A DNA stretch of 11,748 bases from Bacteroidales bacterium UBA1253. Lineage in GTDB: Bacteria; Bacteroidota; Bacteroidia; Bacteroidales; Paludibacteraceae. Of the stretch, positions 1 to 7,000 are shown one piece after another (within the stretch, counting starts at the first letter, position 1; every line of letters starts with the position of its first letter). The stretch spans positions 1-11,748 of the forward strand of contig DBVX01000001.1 in NCBI GenBank assembly GCA_002308815.1. Reading direction: 5' to 3'. The translations under genes were made by a program, and so were the position numbers. The notes below the pieces were generated by a model. It worked only from the letters and a program-made list of their open reading frames with translations, ran no database searches and had not been told where the DNA came from.

Positions 1-1026
1 GACCGTCCGGATATCAAGATTACTGTAGATAAAGAGAAAGCGTCGCGCCTCGGTTTGAGTTCCGCTACCATCTCTATGTACCTCCGCAACCGCGTGGCAG
101 GTATGAACTGCGGCTATCTCAAGGACGACGGCTCGGAGTACGACATCGTGGTACGCCTCATGGAGGAAGACCGCAACTCGATTTCCGACATCCTCAACCT
201 CTCTATCCCGACTGCCACGGGTAAGACCGTCAAACTGTCCGAGGTAGCTACTGTCGGCGAATACTGGGCACCGCCGACCATCGAGCGCAAGGCACGCCAG
301 CGTATCGTCACCGTAAAGACCACACCGTACAACACAACGCTGGGCGAACTGGCAAGCGCGATTGAGACGGATGTGGTGCCGCAACTCAATCTGCCCGTGG
401 GTTATTCAACGCATATCGGCGGCAACTACGAGACGCAACAGGACACGTTCCGCGACATGATTCTGCTGGGTCTGCTGATTATCCTGCTTGTCTATATCGT
501 GATGGCATCGCAGTTCGAGAGCCTCCGTATGCCGGGTATCATCATGTTCACCATACCCTTCGCCCTGTCGGGTGTGGTTATCGCCCTGTGGCTTACGGGC
601 AGAAGCCTTGACATGATCGGCGCGCTCGGTTTGGTGCTGCTGGTGGGTATTGTGGTCAAGAACGGTATCGTGCTGGTGGACTACATCAACCTTCTGCGCG
701 AGCGCGGCTACGAGTTGAATCAGGCTATCCGGATGTCCGGACGCAGCCGTATCCGTCCTGTCCTCATGACGGCGTTCACTACCATCCTCGGTATGATTCC
801 TATGGCGGTTTCTTCCGGTGAAGGTGCTGAGATGTGGCAACCATTAGGTATCGTCGTCATCGGCGGTCTGACTGTCTCGACCTTCCTGACGCTGTACGTA
901 GTGCCCGTGCTCTATGGCTTTATGTCCCGCCACGGTGACCGCGACAAACAGGAAGCGCTGCGCAAAAAATTCATCTTTATGAACCTGCGCGTCAAGAACA
1001 AGCTCCAAGGCGGCTCAGCGCAATAA
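1..1026 (+). CDS. RND-family efflux transporter, inner-membrane subunit (AcrB/HAE1-like), C-terminal part
   Basis: The frame is open from base 1, so the gene begins left of the window; 341 residues are visible, about the last third of a usual ~1000-1050 residue RND pump. The first ~150 residues belong to the periplasmic porter/docking region, with the run RPDIKITVDKEKASRLGLS typical of the PC/DC subdomains. From about residue 153 come five hydrophobic segments that match TM8-TM12. They include the family signature LVGIVVKNGIVLVDY (about residues 213-227) and the RIRPVLMTAF segment before TM11. In the family these proteins are trimeric proton-driven exporters that work with a periplasmic adaptor and an outer-membrane channel; both partner genes would lie upstream and are not in view. 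The KNGIVLVDY form suggests the hydrophobe/drug (HAE1) class rather than a metal pump, but substrate is not decidable. Stop TAA is 5 bases before the next gene, so they are probably co-transcribed. Confidence 0.95.
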   Translation, partial: DRPDIKITVDKEKASRLGLSSATISMYLRNRVAGMNCGYLKDDGSEYDIVVRLMEEDRNSISDILNLSIPTATGKTVKLSEVATVGEYWAPPTIERKARQRIVTVKTTPYNTTLGELASAIETDVVPQLNLPVGYSTHIGGNYETQQDTFRDMILLGLLIILLVYIVMASQFESLRMPGIIMFTIPFALSGVVIALWLTGRSLDMIGALGLVLLVGIVVKNGIVLVDYINLLRERGYELNQAIRMSGRSRIRPVLMTAFTTILGMIPMAVSSGEGAEMWQPLGIVVIGGLTVSTFLTLYVVPVLYGFMSRHGDRDKQEALRKKFIFMNLRVKNKLQGGSAQ

Positions 1027-1031
1027 GCACA

Positions 1032-1352
1032 ATGTCTGACAGCAAAAACCGAATTCCCATGAAAGCAGTAATGATAGTTTTCAACCAAGCCAACACGGAT
1101 CGCGTGGAGTATATGTTTGACGTGCTGAAGATTAAAGGCTTCACGCTCTTCGAGCAGGTGCAAGGGCGGGGAACCAACGGCGGCGAACCCCGTCGCGGCA
1201 CACACGCCTGGCCGGAGATGAACTCCTGCGTGATAACTGTCGTGGAGGACGAGCAAGTCCCCACCCTGCTCGAGTCCGTACAGAAACTGGATATGCGGAA
1301 TCCCGAGATAGGCGTGCGCGCCTTCGCCTGGAACATCGAGCAGACCGTATGA
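1032..1352 (+). CDS. PII-like (GlnB/DUF3240-type fold) small protein
   Basis: A 106-residue protein with the pattern of a PII-like ferredoxin fold: strand KAVMIVF (11-17), helix 22-36, strand FTLFEQVQGRG (37-47), a loop (48-60) where PII proteins carry the T-loop, strand NSCVITVVED (64-73), helix 75-87 and a final strand. The VQGRGTNGGEPRRGTHAWPE stretch corresponds in place to the G-x-G and T-loop base of GlnB but is much shorter, and the uridylylated tyrosine region is absent, so it is not a classical nitrogen regulator. PII-like proteins next to transporters often bind small ligands or metal ions and act on the transporter; that role is inferred here from position, 5 bases after the RND gene. 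Start could also be the in-frame ATG at 1059 (MKAVMIV), which fits the fold boundary better. The stop overlaps the next start (ATGA). Confidence 0.7.
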   Translation: MSDSKNRIPMKAVMIVFNQANTDRVEYMFDVLKIKGFTLFEQVQGRGTNGGEPRRGTHAWPEMNSCVITVVEDEQVPTLLESVQKLDMRNPEIGVRAFAWNIEQTV

Positions 1353-2326
1353 CCAGCCTGCATATCATTATCAATCCCTACTCGGGCAAGCGCGCTATGC
1401 TGCGCCAGCGTTACTACCTCTTCCGCCTGCTTCGCAAGCGGAAGGAGAAATTCCAATACTACGTCACCGCCTACGCCAACCACGCCACAGAGATTGCCCG
1501 CGACATCGTGGAGAAAGGCGGCAGAAGACTGCTCATACTCGGAGGGGACGGCACGCTGAGCGAAAGCATCAACGGAATAATGTCCGCCCGCATATCCGAT
1601 ACGGAGCGGGCGGAAGTGCAAGTGGGGATTATGCCGCGAGGAACAGGCAACGATTTCGGACGCTTCTGGCACCTCAACCGCAACCACCGTCAGGCACTCG
1701 CGCACTTTTTCGCAGGCACCCCCCACCCCATTGACATCGGATGCATCTCTTTCCATCGCAACGGCGAGGAACACCGCCGCTATTTCATCAACTCGCTTGG
1801 CTTCGGGGTCGATCCGCTCACATGCCTTTACGCCGACCGGCTCAAGCCCTATATAGGTTCCCACCACGTCAATTACCTCTTCGGTCTGCTCCGTGCGCTA
1901 TATAGGCAACAGCCTATTCCCATGACGCTTTCGGTGGACGGCAGGCAGTTGTTGGACAGCAAGTTATATACTATGAGTATCGGCAACGGTCCCTATTCGG
2001 GCGGAGGCATACGCCAGAACCCGACAGCCGATCCCCGGGACGGCGTTCTGAACGGGATGTTCATCGTAAAACCCACCTTCAAAAAGATACTGCAAGCCCT
2101 GCCCAACCTGTTCGACGGTCGTCTGACCGACATTGATTTCGTACACAGTCTGAAAGGGAAGGAGATCAGTATCCAAACCGACCGGCATCTGATGATTGAG
2201 GCGGACGGCATCCTGCAGCATTTCATAGGTTCGTGTACCGTCAGTTGCATCCATCACGCCATACAGTTCGTCGCACCGGCGGATATGACGCCTTATGATG
2301 CGACAAACAAAAACGGGCTGTCGTGA
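1349..2326 (+). CDS. Diacylglycerol/sphingosine-kinase-family lipid kinase (YegS/DagK-like)
   Basis: A 325-residue protein with the full set of DAGK catalytic-domain motifs. IIINPYSGKR lies at residues 6-15 (the N-P-x-S-G strand start), the nucleotide-binding GGDGT at 65-69 followed by LSESINGIM, PRGTGNDFGR at 96-105, a C-terminal beta-sandwich segment with GNGPYSGGGIRQNP at 212-225, and ADG at 285-287, which supplies catalytic acidic residues in relatives. Family members are soluble or peripheral enzymes that phosphorylate the hydroxyl of diacylglycerol, sphingoid bases or related lipids with ATP. Bacteroidales make sphingolipids, so a sphingoid substrate is possible, but motifs alone do not separate the options. 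The length (~300-325) is usual for bacterial members. It overlaps the upstream stop by 4 bases (ATGA) and the downstream start by 4 (GTGA), implying translational coupling. Confidence 0.92.
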   Translation: MTSLHIIINPYSGKRAMLRQRYYLFRLLRKRKEKFQYYVTAYANHATEIARDIVEKGGRRLLILGGDGTLSESINGIMSARISDTERAEVQVGIMPRGTGNDFGRFWHLNRNHRQALAHFFAGTPHPIDIGCISFHRNGEEHRRYFINSLGFGVDPLTCLYADRLKPYIGSHHVNYLFGLLRALYRQQPIPMTLSVDGRQLLDSKLYTMSIGNGPYSGGGIRQNPTADPRDGVLNGMFIVKPTFKKILQALPNLFDGRLTDIDFVHSLKGKEISIQTDRHLMIEADGILQHFIGSCTVSCIHHAIQFVAPADMTPYDATNKNGLS

Positions 2327-3009
2327 AACAGGTTGTCATCTTTGACTTGGACGGCACACTCCTCAACACCATTGCCGACCTCGGTGCCGCCTGCAATCAC
2401 GCCCTTGCACGTTGCGGGCTTCCGACACACGCTCCCGAGGAGTACCCGCGTCTGGTCGGCAACGGCATCAACCGGCTCATCGAGCGCGCCCTGCCCGAAG
2501 AGTACGCCGCCGCAAGCGAAGAGGAGAGAATAAGTCAGGTGATGCGTGTGAGGCAGGAGTTCGTCCCTTACTACAACGCCCACAACTGCGACCTCACCCG
2601 CCCGTACGATGGCATCCCGAAGGTTTTGGAAACGCTGAAAAAGAAAGGCATTCATCTTGCCGTGGCAAGCAACAAGTACCACGAAGCCACCCTGCAAATC
2701 GTGCGCCATTTCTTTGGCGACACCTTTGACAGCGTATTCGGTGAGCGCGATGGCGTTCCGCGCAAACCCGACCCGCAGATTGTCCGGGATATACTCAAAG
2801 AAACAATCGGCTCATCTACAGCCGATAGCGTCAATGCGCAGTCAGTTCTTTACATCGGTGACAGTCTCGTGGATATAGAGACCGCCCGCCGTGCCGGAGT
2901 CCCCGTTGCCGCCTGCTCGTGGGGATTTGTCCCGAAAGACGAACTATTGCAAGCTCACCCGGATTACGTCATTGACACCCCCGCGCAGATTATTGCCCTG
3001 ACCGAATAA
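2323..3009 (+). CDS. HAD-superfamily phosphatase, phosphoglycolate phosphatase (Gph/PpaX)-like
   Basis: A 228-residue HAD hydrolase with all four motifs. Motif I is FDLDGTLLNT (D8 nucleophile, D10 general acid), motif II is VASNK (S116), motif III is the lysine of RKPDP (K148), and motif IV is YIGDSLVDIETA (D180 and D184, Mg2+ ligands). Residues ~16-85 form an all-helical C1 cap of the kind seen in Gph, PpaX and beta-phosphoglucomutase relatives. RPYDGIPKVLETLKKKG before motif II and the late RRAGVPVAACSWGF segment match the Gph/PpaX branch best. The likely reaction is hydrolysis of a small phosphomonoester such as 2-phosphoglycolate; substrate specificity is unproven. The start is GTG at 2323, fixed by the GTGA overlap with the lipid kinase stop and by the KQVVIFDLDGT run beginning directly after it. 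It is the last gene of the operon. Confidence 0.9.
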   Translation: MKQVVIFDLDGTLLNTIADLGAACNHALARCGLPTHAPEEYPRLVGNGINRLIERALPEEYAAASEEERISQVMRVRQEFVPYYNAHNCDLTRPYDGIPKVLETLKKKGIHLAVASNKYHEATLQIVRHFFGDTFDSVFGERDGVPRKPDPQIVRDILKETIGSSTADSVNAQSVLYIGDSLVDIETARRAGVPVAACSWGFVPKDELLQAHPDYVIDTPAQIIALTE

Positions 3010-3023
3010 GGCGGTACCCCGCC
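3010..3023 (+). terminator. Small GC-rich hairpin directly after the operon, possible weak terminator
   Basis: GGCGG and CCGCC pair perfectly around a TACC loop, beginning at the base after the phosphatase stop codon. There is no T-tract behind it, so it is not a canonical intrinsic terminator. A second imperfect stem (TGCCA...TGGCA with an inner TTGC/GCAA, 3041-3070) follows within 20 bases. Either may protect the 3' end of the operon mRNA or help termination. Confidence 0.3.
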
Positions 3024-3417
3024 AACCGGTTAAGGAAGATTGCCAATTGCTTTTGACTGCAAAAATGGCATAAAGTATGCAAGCGTTTGGGAGGGGTATT
3101 CGAGGGATGTGTATGGAGTGTGGAGATGCTGAACAGAATCATCTTTTTTCATGCCGACAACATTGGCAATCTTACTTCCACCAAAACGATTGCCGACACC
3201 GCCTGTCGATCATAACGGCATACGCCCGTTGTATGTGATTGACTGGTTGCTGAACAAGTGATGCATACAGTTATAACCAACCGGAGTGGCCACTTATGAC
3301 GGTTGCTCCGGTTGGTTATGATTGTGCCTTTATTGTCGCAAAGTGGTCGGATTTTTCTTGTGGAAATGTGCAAAAGGATAACGGAAAGCACGAAAAAGCA
3401 AAATAAATGTCCGAAAA
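3024..3417. other. Intergenic region without a supported gene
   Basis: About 390 bases between the operon and the promoter at 3418. All three plus frames are interrupted, and the longest minus-strand frame (ending near 3149, opening near 3598) gives a protein of no recognisable family that runs across the promoter and into the antitoxin start. I treat it as chance. The region holds the hairpin at 3041-3070 and the long inverted repeat at 3273-3319. No tRNA, riboswitch or insertion-sequence end was recognised. Base composition turns clearly more A/T-rich after about 3340 than in the operon. Confidence 0.5.
3273..3319. repeat. Perfect 14-bp inverted repeat, strong stem-loop
   Basis: ATAACCAACCGGAG (3273-3286) is the exact reverse complement of CTCCGGTTGGTTAT (3306-3319). 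In RNA the stem extends inward with three G-U wobbles and two G-C pairs (3287-3291 with 3301-3305), giving about 19 pairs and a 9-base loop (ACTTATGAC). The 3' flank (GATTGTGCCTTTATTG) has only a short T run, so a Rho-independent terminator is possible but not typical. Alternatives are a bidirectional terminator closing the operon, or the remains of a small palindromic mobile repeat. Confidence 0.8.
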
Positions 3418-3449
3418 TTTGCGTATTATTGAAATTATTGATACGTTTG
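3418..3449 (+). promoter_or_regulatory. Bacteroidales-type sigma-70 (SigABfr) promoter
   Basis: TTTG at 3418-3421 is followed after exactly 20 bases by TACGTTTG at 3442-3449. This matches the Bacteroidetes consensus -33 TTTG / -7 TAnnTTTG at every fixed position, with spacing inside the usual 19-21. Transcription would start about 5-10 bases downstream (near 3455-3460) and reads toward the antitoxin-like gene, leaving a leader of about 115 bases. The flanks are A/T-rich. This is the only perfect match I found in the window. Confidence 0.7.
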
Positions 3450-3571
3450 CCGCTGTTGGAGAAGACGGGGTGGAATAAAAGTTCCGGTTCTTTGACGTAT
3501 TGCAGATAACTAAAAGAAGCAAAAATTTGCAGAAGTGTTTTACGTGCATTACCCTTGCCGCGTGGAAAAAA

Positions 3572-3814
3572 ATGGAAGAAACTATGGTACAGACACAATT
3601 AGACGGATTGCTACAGTTTTTATTAGGTTCGTTGGATTATAACAACCGCTTGTGGTTGTCGCAACATCTTATTGAGCCGCAAGCAGTTGAGGATGACAGA
3701 CCTTATACATGGAAGGAAATTCATCAGCATTTGGATGAGGCGGAGGCTGGTTTTGCTGTTGGTAAACAATATGACAATCAACAGGTAATGAACGAAATAA
3801 AGCAACTATTTTGA
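3572..3814 (+). CDS. Antitoxin-like small protein of a type II toxin-antitoxin module (orphan)
   Basis: An 80-residue acidic protein. Residues 6-34 (VQTQLDGLLQFLLGSLDYNN and on) form an amphipathic helical N-terminus. The C-terminal half has YTWKEIHQHLDEAEAGFAVG followed by a Gln/Asp stretch and VMNEIKQLF. The YTxEEI...LDEAEAxFAxGxxxxxEEV layout is what I know from Bacteroidales RelB/ParD-like antitoxins, where this tail wraps the toxin. The frame is open from an ATG at 3500, but the extra Cys-containing N-terminus does not look like the family, so ATG 3572 is chosen; ATG 3584 (MVQTQLDG) is equally plausible. A promoter stands at 3418-3449. Normally a RelE/ParE toxin of ~100 residues follows; here only a toxin-like tail is left (3816-3881), so the antitoxin seems orphaned. 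The family assignment rests on pattern memory, not a search. Confidence 0.65.
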   Translation: MEETMVQTQLDGLLQFLLGSLDYNNRLWLSQHLIEPQAVEDDRPYTWKEIHQHLDEAEAGFAVGKQYDNQQVMNEIKQLF

Positions 3815-3815
3815 G

Positions 3816-3881
3816 GAGAATTCCGTTATCTATATTGCTGACGCTTGGGATGTACGTCAGAATCCGGACAGGGCAAGTATG
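3816..3881 (+). pseudogene. Remnant of a RelE/ParE-family toxin gene (C-terminal ~20 codons only)
   Basis: Immediately after the antitoxin stop, in a different frame (+1 relative to it), the bases read ENSVIYIADAWDVRQNPDRA. This resembles the C-terminal strand and tail of RelE/ParE toxins of Bacteroidetes (pattern IYI-x-x-(V/A)-(W/F)-D-x-R-x-(N/D)-P). There is no start codon or room for the preceding ~80 residues of the toxin fold, which holds the catalytic residues. After NPDRASM the frame drifts into sequence of no known pattern and ends at a TGA at 3972-3974. The simplest reading is an internal deletion that removed most of the toxin gene right behind its antitoxin. A chance match over 20 codons cannot be excluded. 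Confidence 0.5.
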
Positions 3882-3911
3882 AACCTCTTAAACATTCACA
3901 TTTTTTTGCTT

Positions 3912-3938
3912 CAGACACGAAACAGGTTTTCGTATCTG
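3912..3938. repeat. Imperfect 11-bp inverted repeat upstream of the giant gene
   Basis: CAGACACGAAA (3912-3922) pairs with TTTCGTATCTG (3928-3938) with one mismatch (3916/3934) around a CAGGT loop. A run of seven T (3901-3907) stands just before it and TTATTTG just after. It could end transcription from the toxin-antitoxin remnant, or be an operator or 5' leader structure for the giant gene that starts 75 bases later. I see no good promoter match for that gene here. Confidence 0.45.
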
Positions 3939-4012
3939 TTATTTGTCTGCAATTTTCTCAATATGCATCTATGAACGACAAAACGAAAATATTAACCATA
4001 ACTCATAAACCT

Positions 4013-4090
4013 ATGAAAAAACTACTTTCTCTTTTCGTGCCGCTGATGGCACTGTTCCTCACCCTCGCCCCGCTAACCGCAAGGGCGCAG
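4013..4090 (+). other. Signal peptide coding segment of the giant surface protein
   Basis: The first 26 codons give a Lys-Lys n-region, a hydrophobic core (LLSLFVPLMALFLTLAPL) and a small-residue end TARA|Q that fits signal peptidase I at A25/Q26. No lipobox cysteine is present at the junction, so it is not a lipoprotein; export by Sec to the periplasm is expected. Confidence 0.85.
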
Positions 4091-7000
4091 ATAAATGAGT
4101 ACTTTAGTATTCAAAGTAACTGGAGTTCAACCACTGTTACTTTGAAAACAACAGGTACCCCAAATGTAAATTTGGAGTATTCTACTGACAAAAGCACATG
4201 GAATCCTGTTGAGGTGGGGACTGCAATCAATGTTTATACAAAAACATACTTCAGAGGAAACAACCCGACCGGATTCAGCAAGGGAAAGAACGACTACGCC
4301 TACTTCAAGATGTATTCGTCCTCAACCAACATCACTCTTGCAGGTAACATTATGTCGCTTGTCAGCGGCGCCGGTTTTGCGAACAACTATTCCACCATTC
4401 CGAACGATTATTGCTTCTACCGCCTGTTTTATCAAGAGAATTCAAGTGTACAAAGCAGTTGTCACCAGTTTAACGCCACCAGTTTGTCTTTGCCTGCCGA
4501 GTATCTGACGACTGGCTGTTACATGAGTATGTTTGAACTGACGAACATCTACTATCTGCCCCAGTTGCCGTCCCAGCATCTGGCGGACTCATGCTATTTC
4601 AAGATGTTCTACCGCTGTCAGTCCATCCAGACGATGGCTGCGGGAAGCGAGTATGTCCTCCCTGCCGAGGAACTGGCCCCGCACTGCTATGAATATATGC
4701 TGTCCAGATACACAGAGGGAACGAATTACACCAACCGGTATGAAATTATGGCGACATCCCTGAAGGACAGGCGCGGCAATGATATAGCCCGCTGCCTGGG
4801 AGAGTTGTTCCAATACCAGACCGCAGGAAACAAGAATAACTACTGGTATGTTACCATCTATTTCAAGGAGTGGGGCAGTTCGACGGCAGCTACTTGCCCG
4901 ACATACGGATGGTTTAGCGGGGGATACAATACAAGATATAACTATTTCAATCATGATGCCGAATTGCCGCAAACCAAGCTGACATCATCACCCGGCAGTT
5001 CTACCGTAACCTCCAATTTCCCGTATAAAGCATCATTAACAAAAATATATCCCACCTACCTCACCTTCGACTGCAAGACCAACGGCGGCACATGGGAGAG
5101 CGGCAGTGCCTACAACACCGACCTGCGCCGTGTGGTGCGGGCGAACTACACCGCCAAGACCATTCCCGCGCCGCCTGTAAAGGAGAATGCGCGCTTCCTC
5201 GGCTGGTTCACCTCCGCTTCCGGAGACGGCTCTCTGCTGACGGAAGAATATCTGAAGACCGTCACCACCGCCACCACCGTCTATGCGCGCTTCGTGGATA
5301 ACGACAAGTACACGCTCTTTGTCAATCCTTCCGATAAGGCTACCATCACCGTCACCGACAACAACAGTGCTTCCTACACTCCCGGCACGCTGTATATACT
5401 TGACTCCAACGACAAGACCTTCACGCTGTCCTGCACAGGCGTGACCTCCGGCTATACGTTCTACCGCTGGCTTGGCGGACAGGTGGACGGCAATACCGTT
5501 CAGTTCCGCGAGGGACAGAAAGACCTTGTGATTACAGGTATCATTACAGGCACACCCAATTTTGCGGATGCTGCCGTTACCGTTTATCAGGTAGGTACGG
5601 GAGCCGGAACAAGTAATGTGGTACCGCTGCCCGCAGAAGCCGTTGACCTCGGCGATGCAGGTATTTGGGCAAAATACAATGTGGACAAAACCACAGCCAA
5701 CGGCTTCGCAGCATCCGATAATGCTACAGGAAGTTACTTTGCATGGGGAATGACGGATTTGGGGACAGGATATGCGGGTGCGTCATCTATGACAGACGGA
5801 GAAACACTGCCTGTTTCCAATGAAACCGATGCAGCATACAAGTATTGCGGATCCAAATGGCGTATAGCAACCAAAGACGAGTGGCAGACGCTGCTTGACA
5901 ATACGACAACGACAGGACCTACAAATCAAAACTATAGTCAAACATTCACAAGCAATAGTAACGGAAATTCTATTAAATTGAAGAACAATGGCTATTATTC
6001 TTCTACCGGAGTCGGTCCGTATTTTGAAACCGTGATTATGTATTGGACGAGTACATTTGAGTCTGTTCAAGGAAGTGGCACACGCGCCTACGCATATTCG
6101 GGTTCATATTGTAACTCTGTTACATATACACCAATAATAAATGCAGTGCAAGCCCCATCTACTTGTACATCACACAATTATATCCAATACGGTTATGCTA
6201 TCCGCCCCATCCTCAACGTCAACAAGCGCGTGCTGACTATCCACACCCTTGATTTTGACGATGACGAGCAACCCGTTTATCACGACTATTTCTTTGAAGC
6301 GGACTTGAACCAAGTCATTACCGTTACGGCAGTCGAAGACGACGGCAATATCTTTGACCACTGGGAAGACAGCGAGGGTAACCTCTTCTCGGAAGACAAC
6401 CCGCTGACTATCCGTATGTATGATAACATCGAACTGACAGCCGTCTTTGAGGCAGGTTCATTGATTGAACACCATGTCACGTTCTACGATGAAGACGGTT
6501 CGACCGTTCTTTGGGAAGACGATTACCGCGAGGGAAAGAAGCCTGTCTATCGCGGCGAGACACCGACCAAAGCAGGCTACGTATTCAACGGCTGGTCGCC
6601 TGAAATAACCAAACTGGGCGACAGTGATGCTTCCTATACAGCTACTTATATCAAAGTCTATACTGTTACGGCTACCGCTGCCAACGGTACGGTCGAACTC
6701 ACACCTGCTTCGCCTTCAGACCAAGTGTCCGAAGGAGTATATAAGACAGGCACATCGCTTACACTGACTGTTACACCTGATGCAGGCTATGTATTTACTC
6801 AATGGTCAGACGGCAACACAAACAATCCGCGCACGGTAGCAGTCACTGCTGACGCTTCCTACACAGCCGAGTTCCGTCTTGAGTCGCTGCCCGCCGTAGT
6901 AGATGCTTACCAGAGCGCACCCAAAGACGTGAAGCAGATTCTCTACCTGCTTGCAGCACAGACAGGCAATGATGACAAGACTTATACACCTGTGGATTTG

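Noticed and set aside
992..1867. Long minus-strand open frame opposite the PII-like and lipid kinase genes
   Set aside because: It lies entirely opposite genes with clear family motifs, and its protein shows no recognisable domain; it is a shadow of the plus-strand coding bias.
3303..3509. 68-codon plus-strand open frame before the antitoxin
   Set aside because: Its start sits within the inverted repeat and the promoter lies inside it; composition is Lys/Leu-rich from A/T-rich DNA with no protein pattern.
3149..3598. 149-codon minus-strand open frame in the intergenic region
   Set aside because: It runs across the long inverted repeat, the promoter and the antitoxin start, is rich in rare-looking Cys/His/Phe runs, and matches no family I know.
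3905..3940. Possible promoter for the giant gene (TTTG at 3905 with TATCTGTT at 3933)
   Set aside because: The -7 element mismatches two fixed positions and the 24-base spacing is outside the 19-21 range.
3971..4012. In-frame upstream ATG (3971) as start of the giant protein
   Set aside because: It would put 14 polar residues before the signal peptide, and the A-rich leader directly before 4013 looks like a normal Bacteroidales start context.
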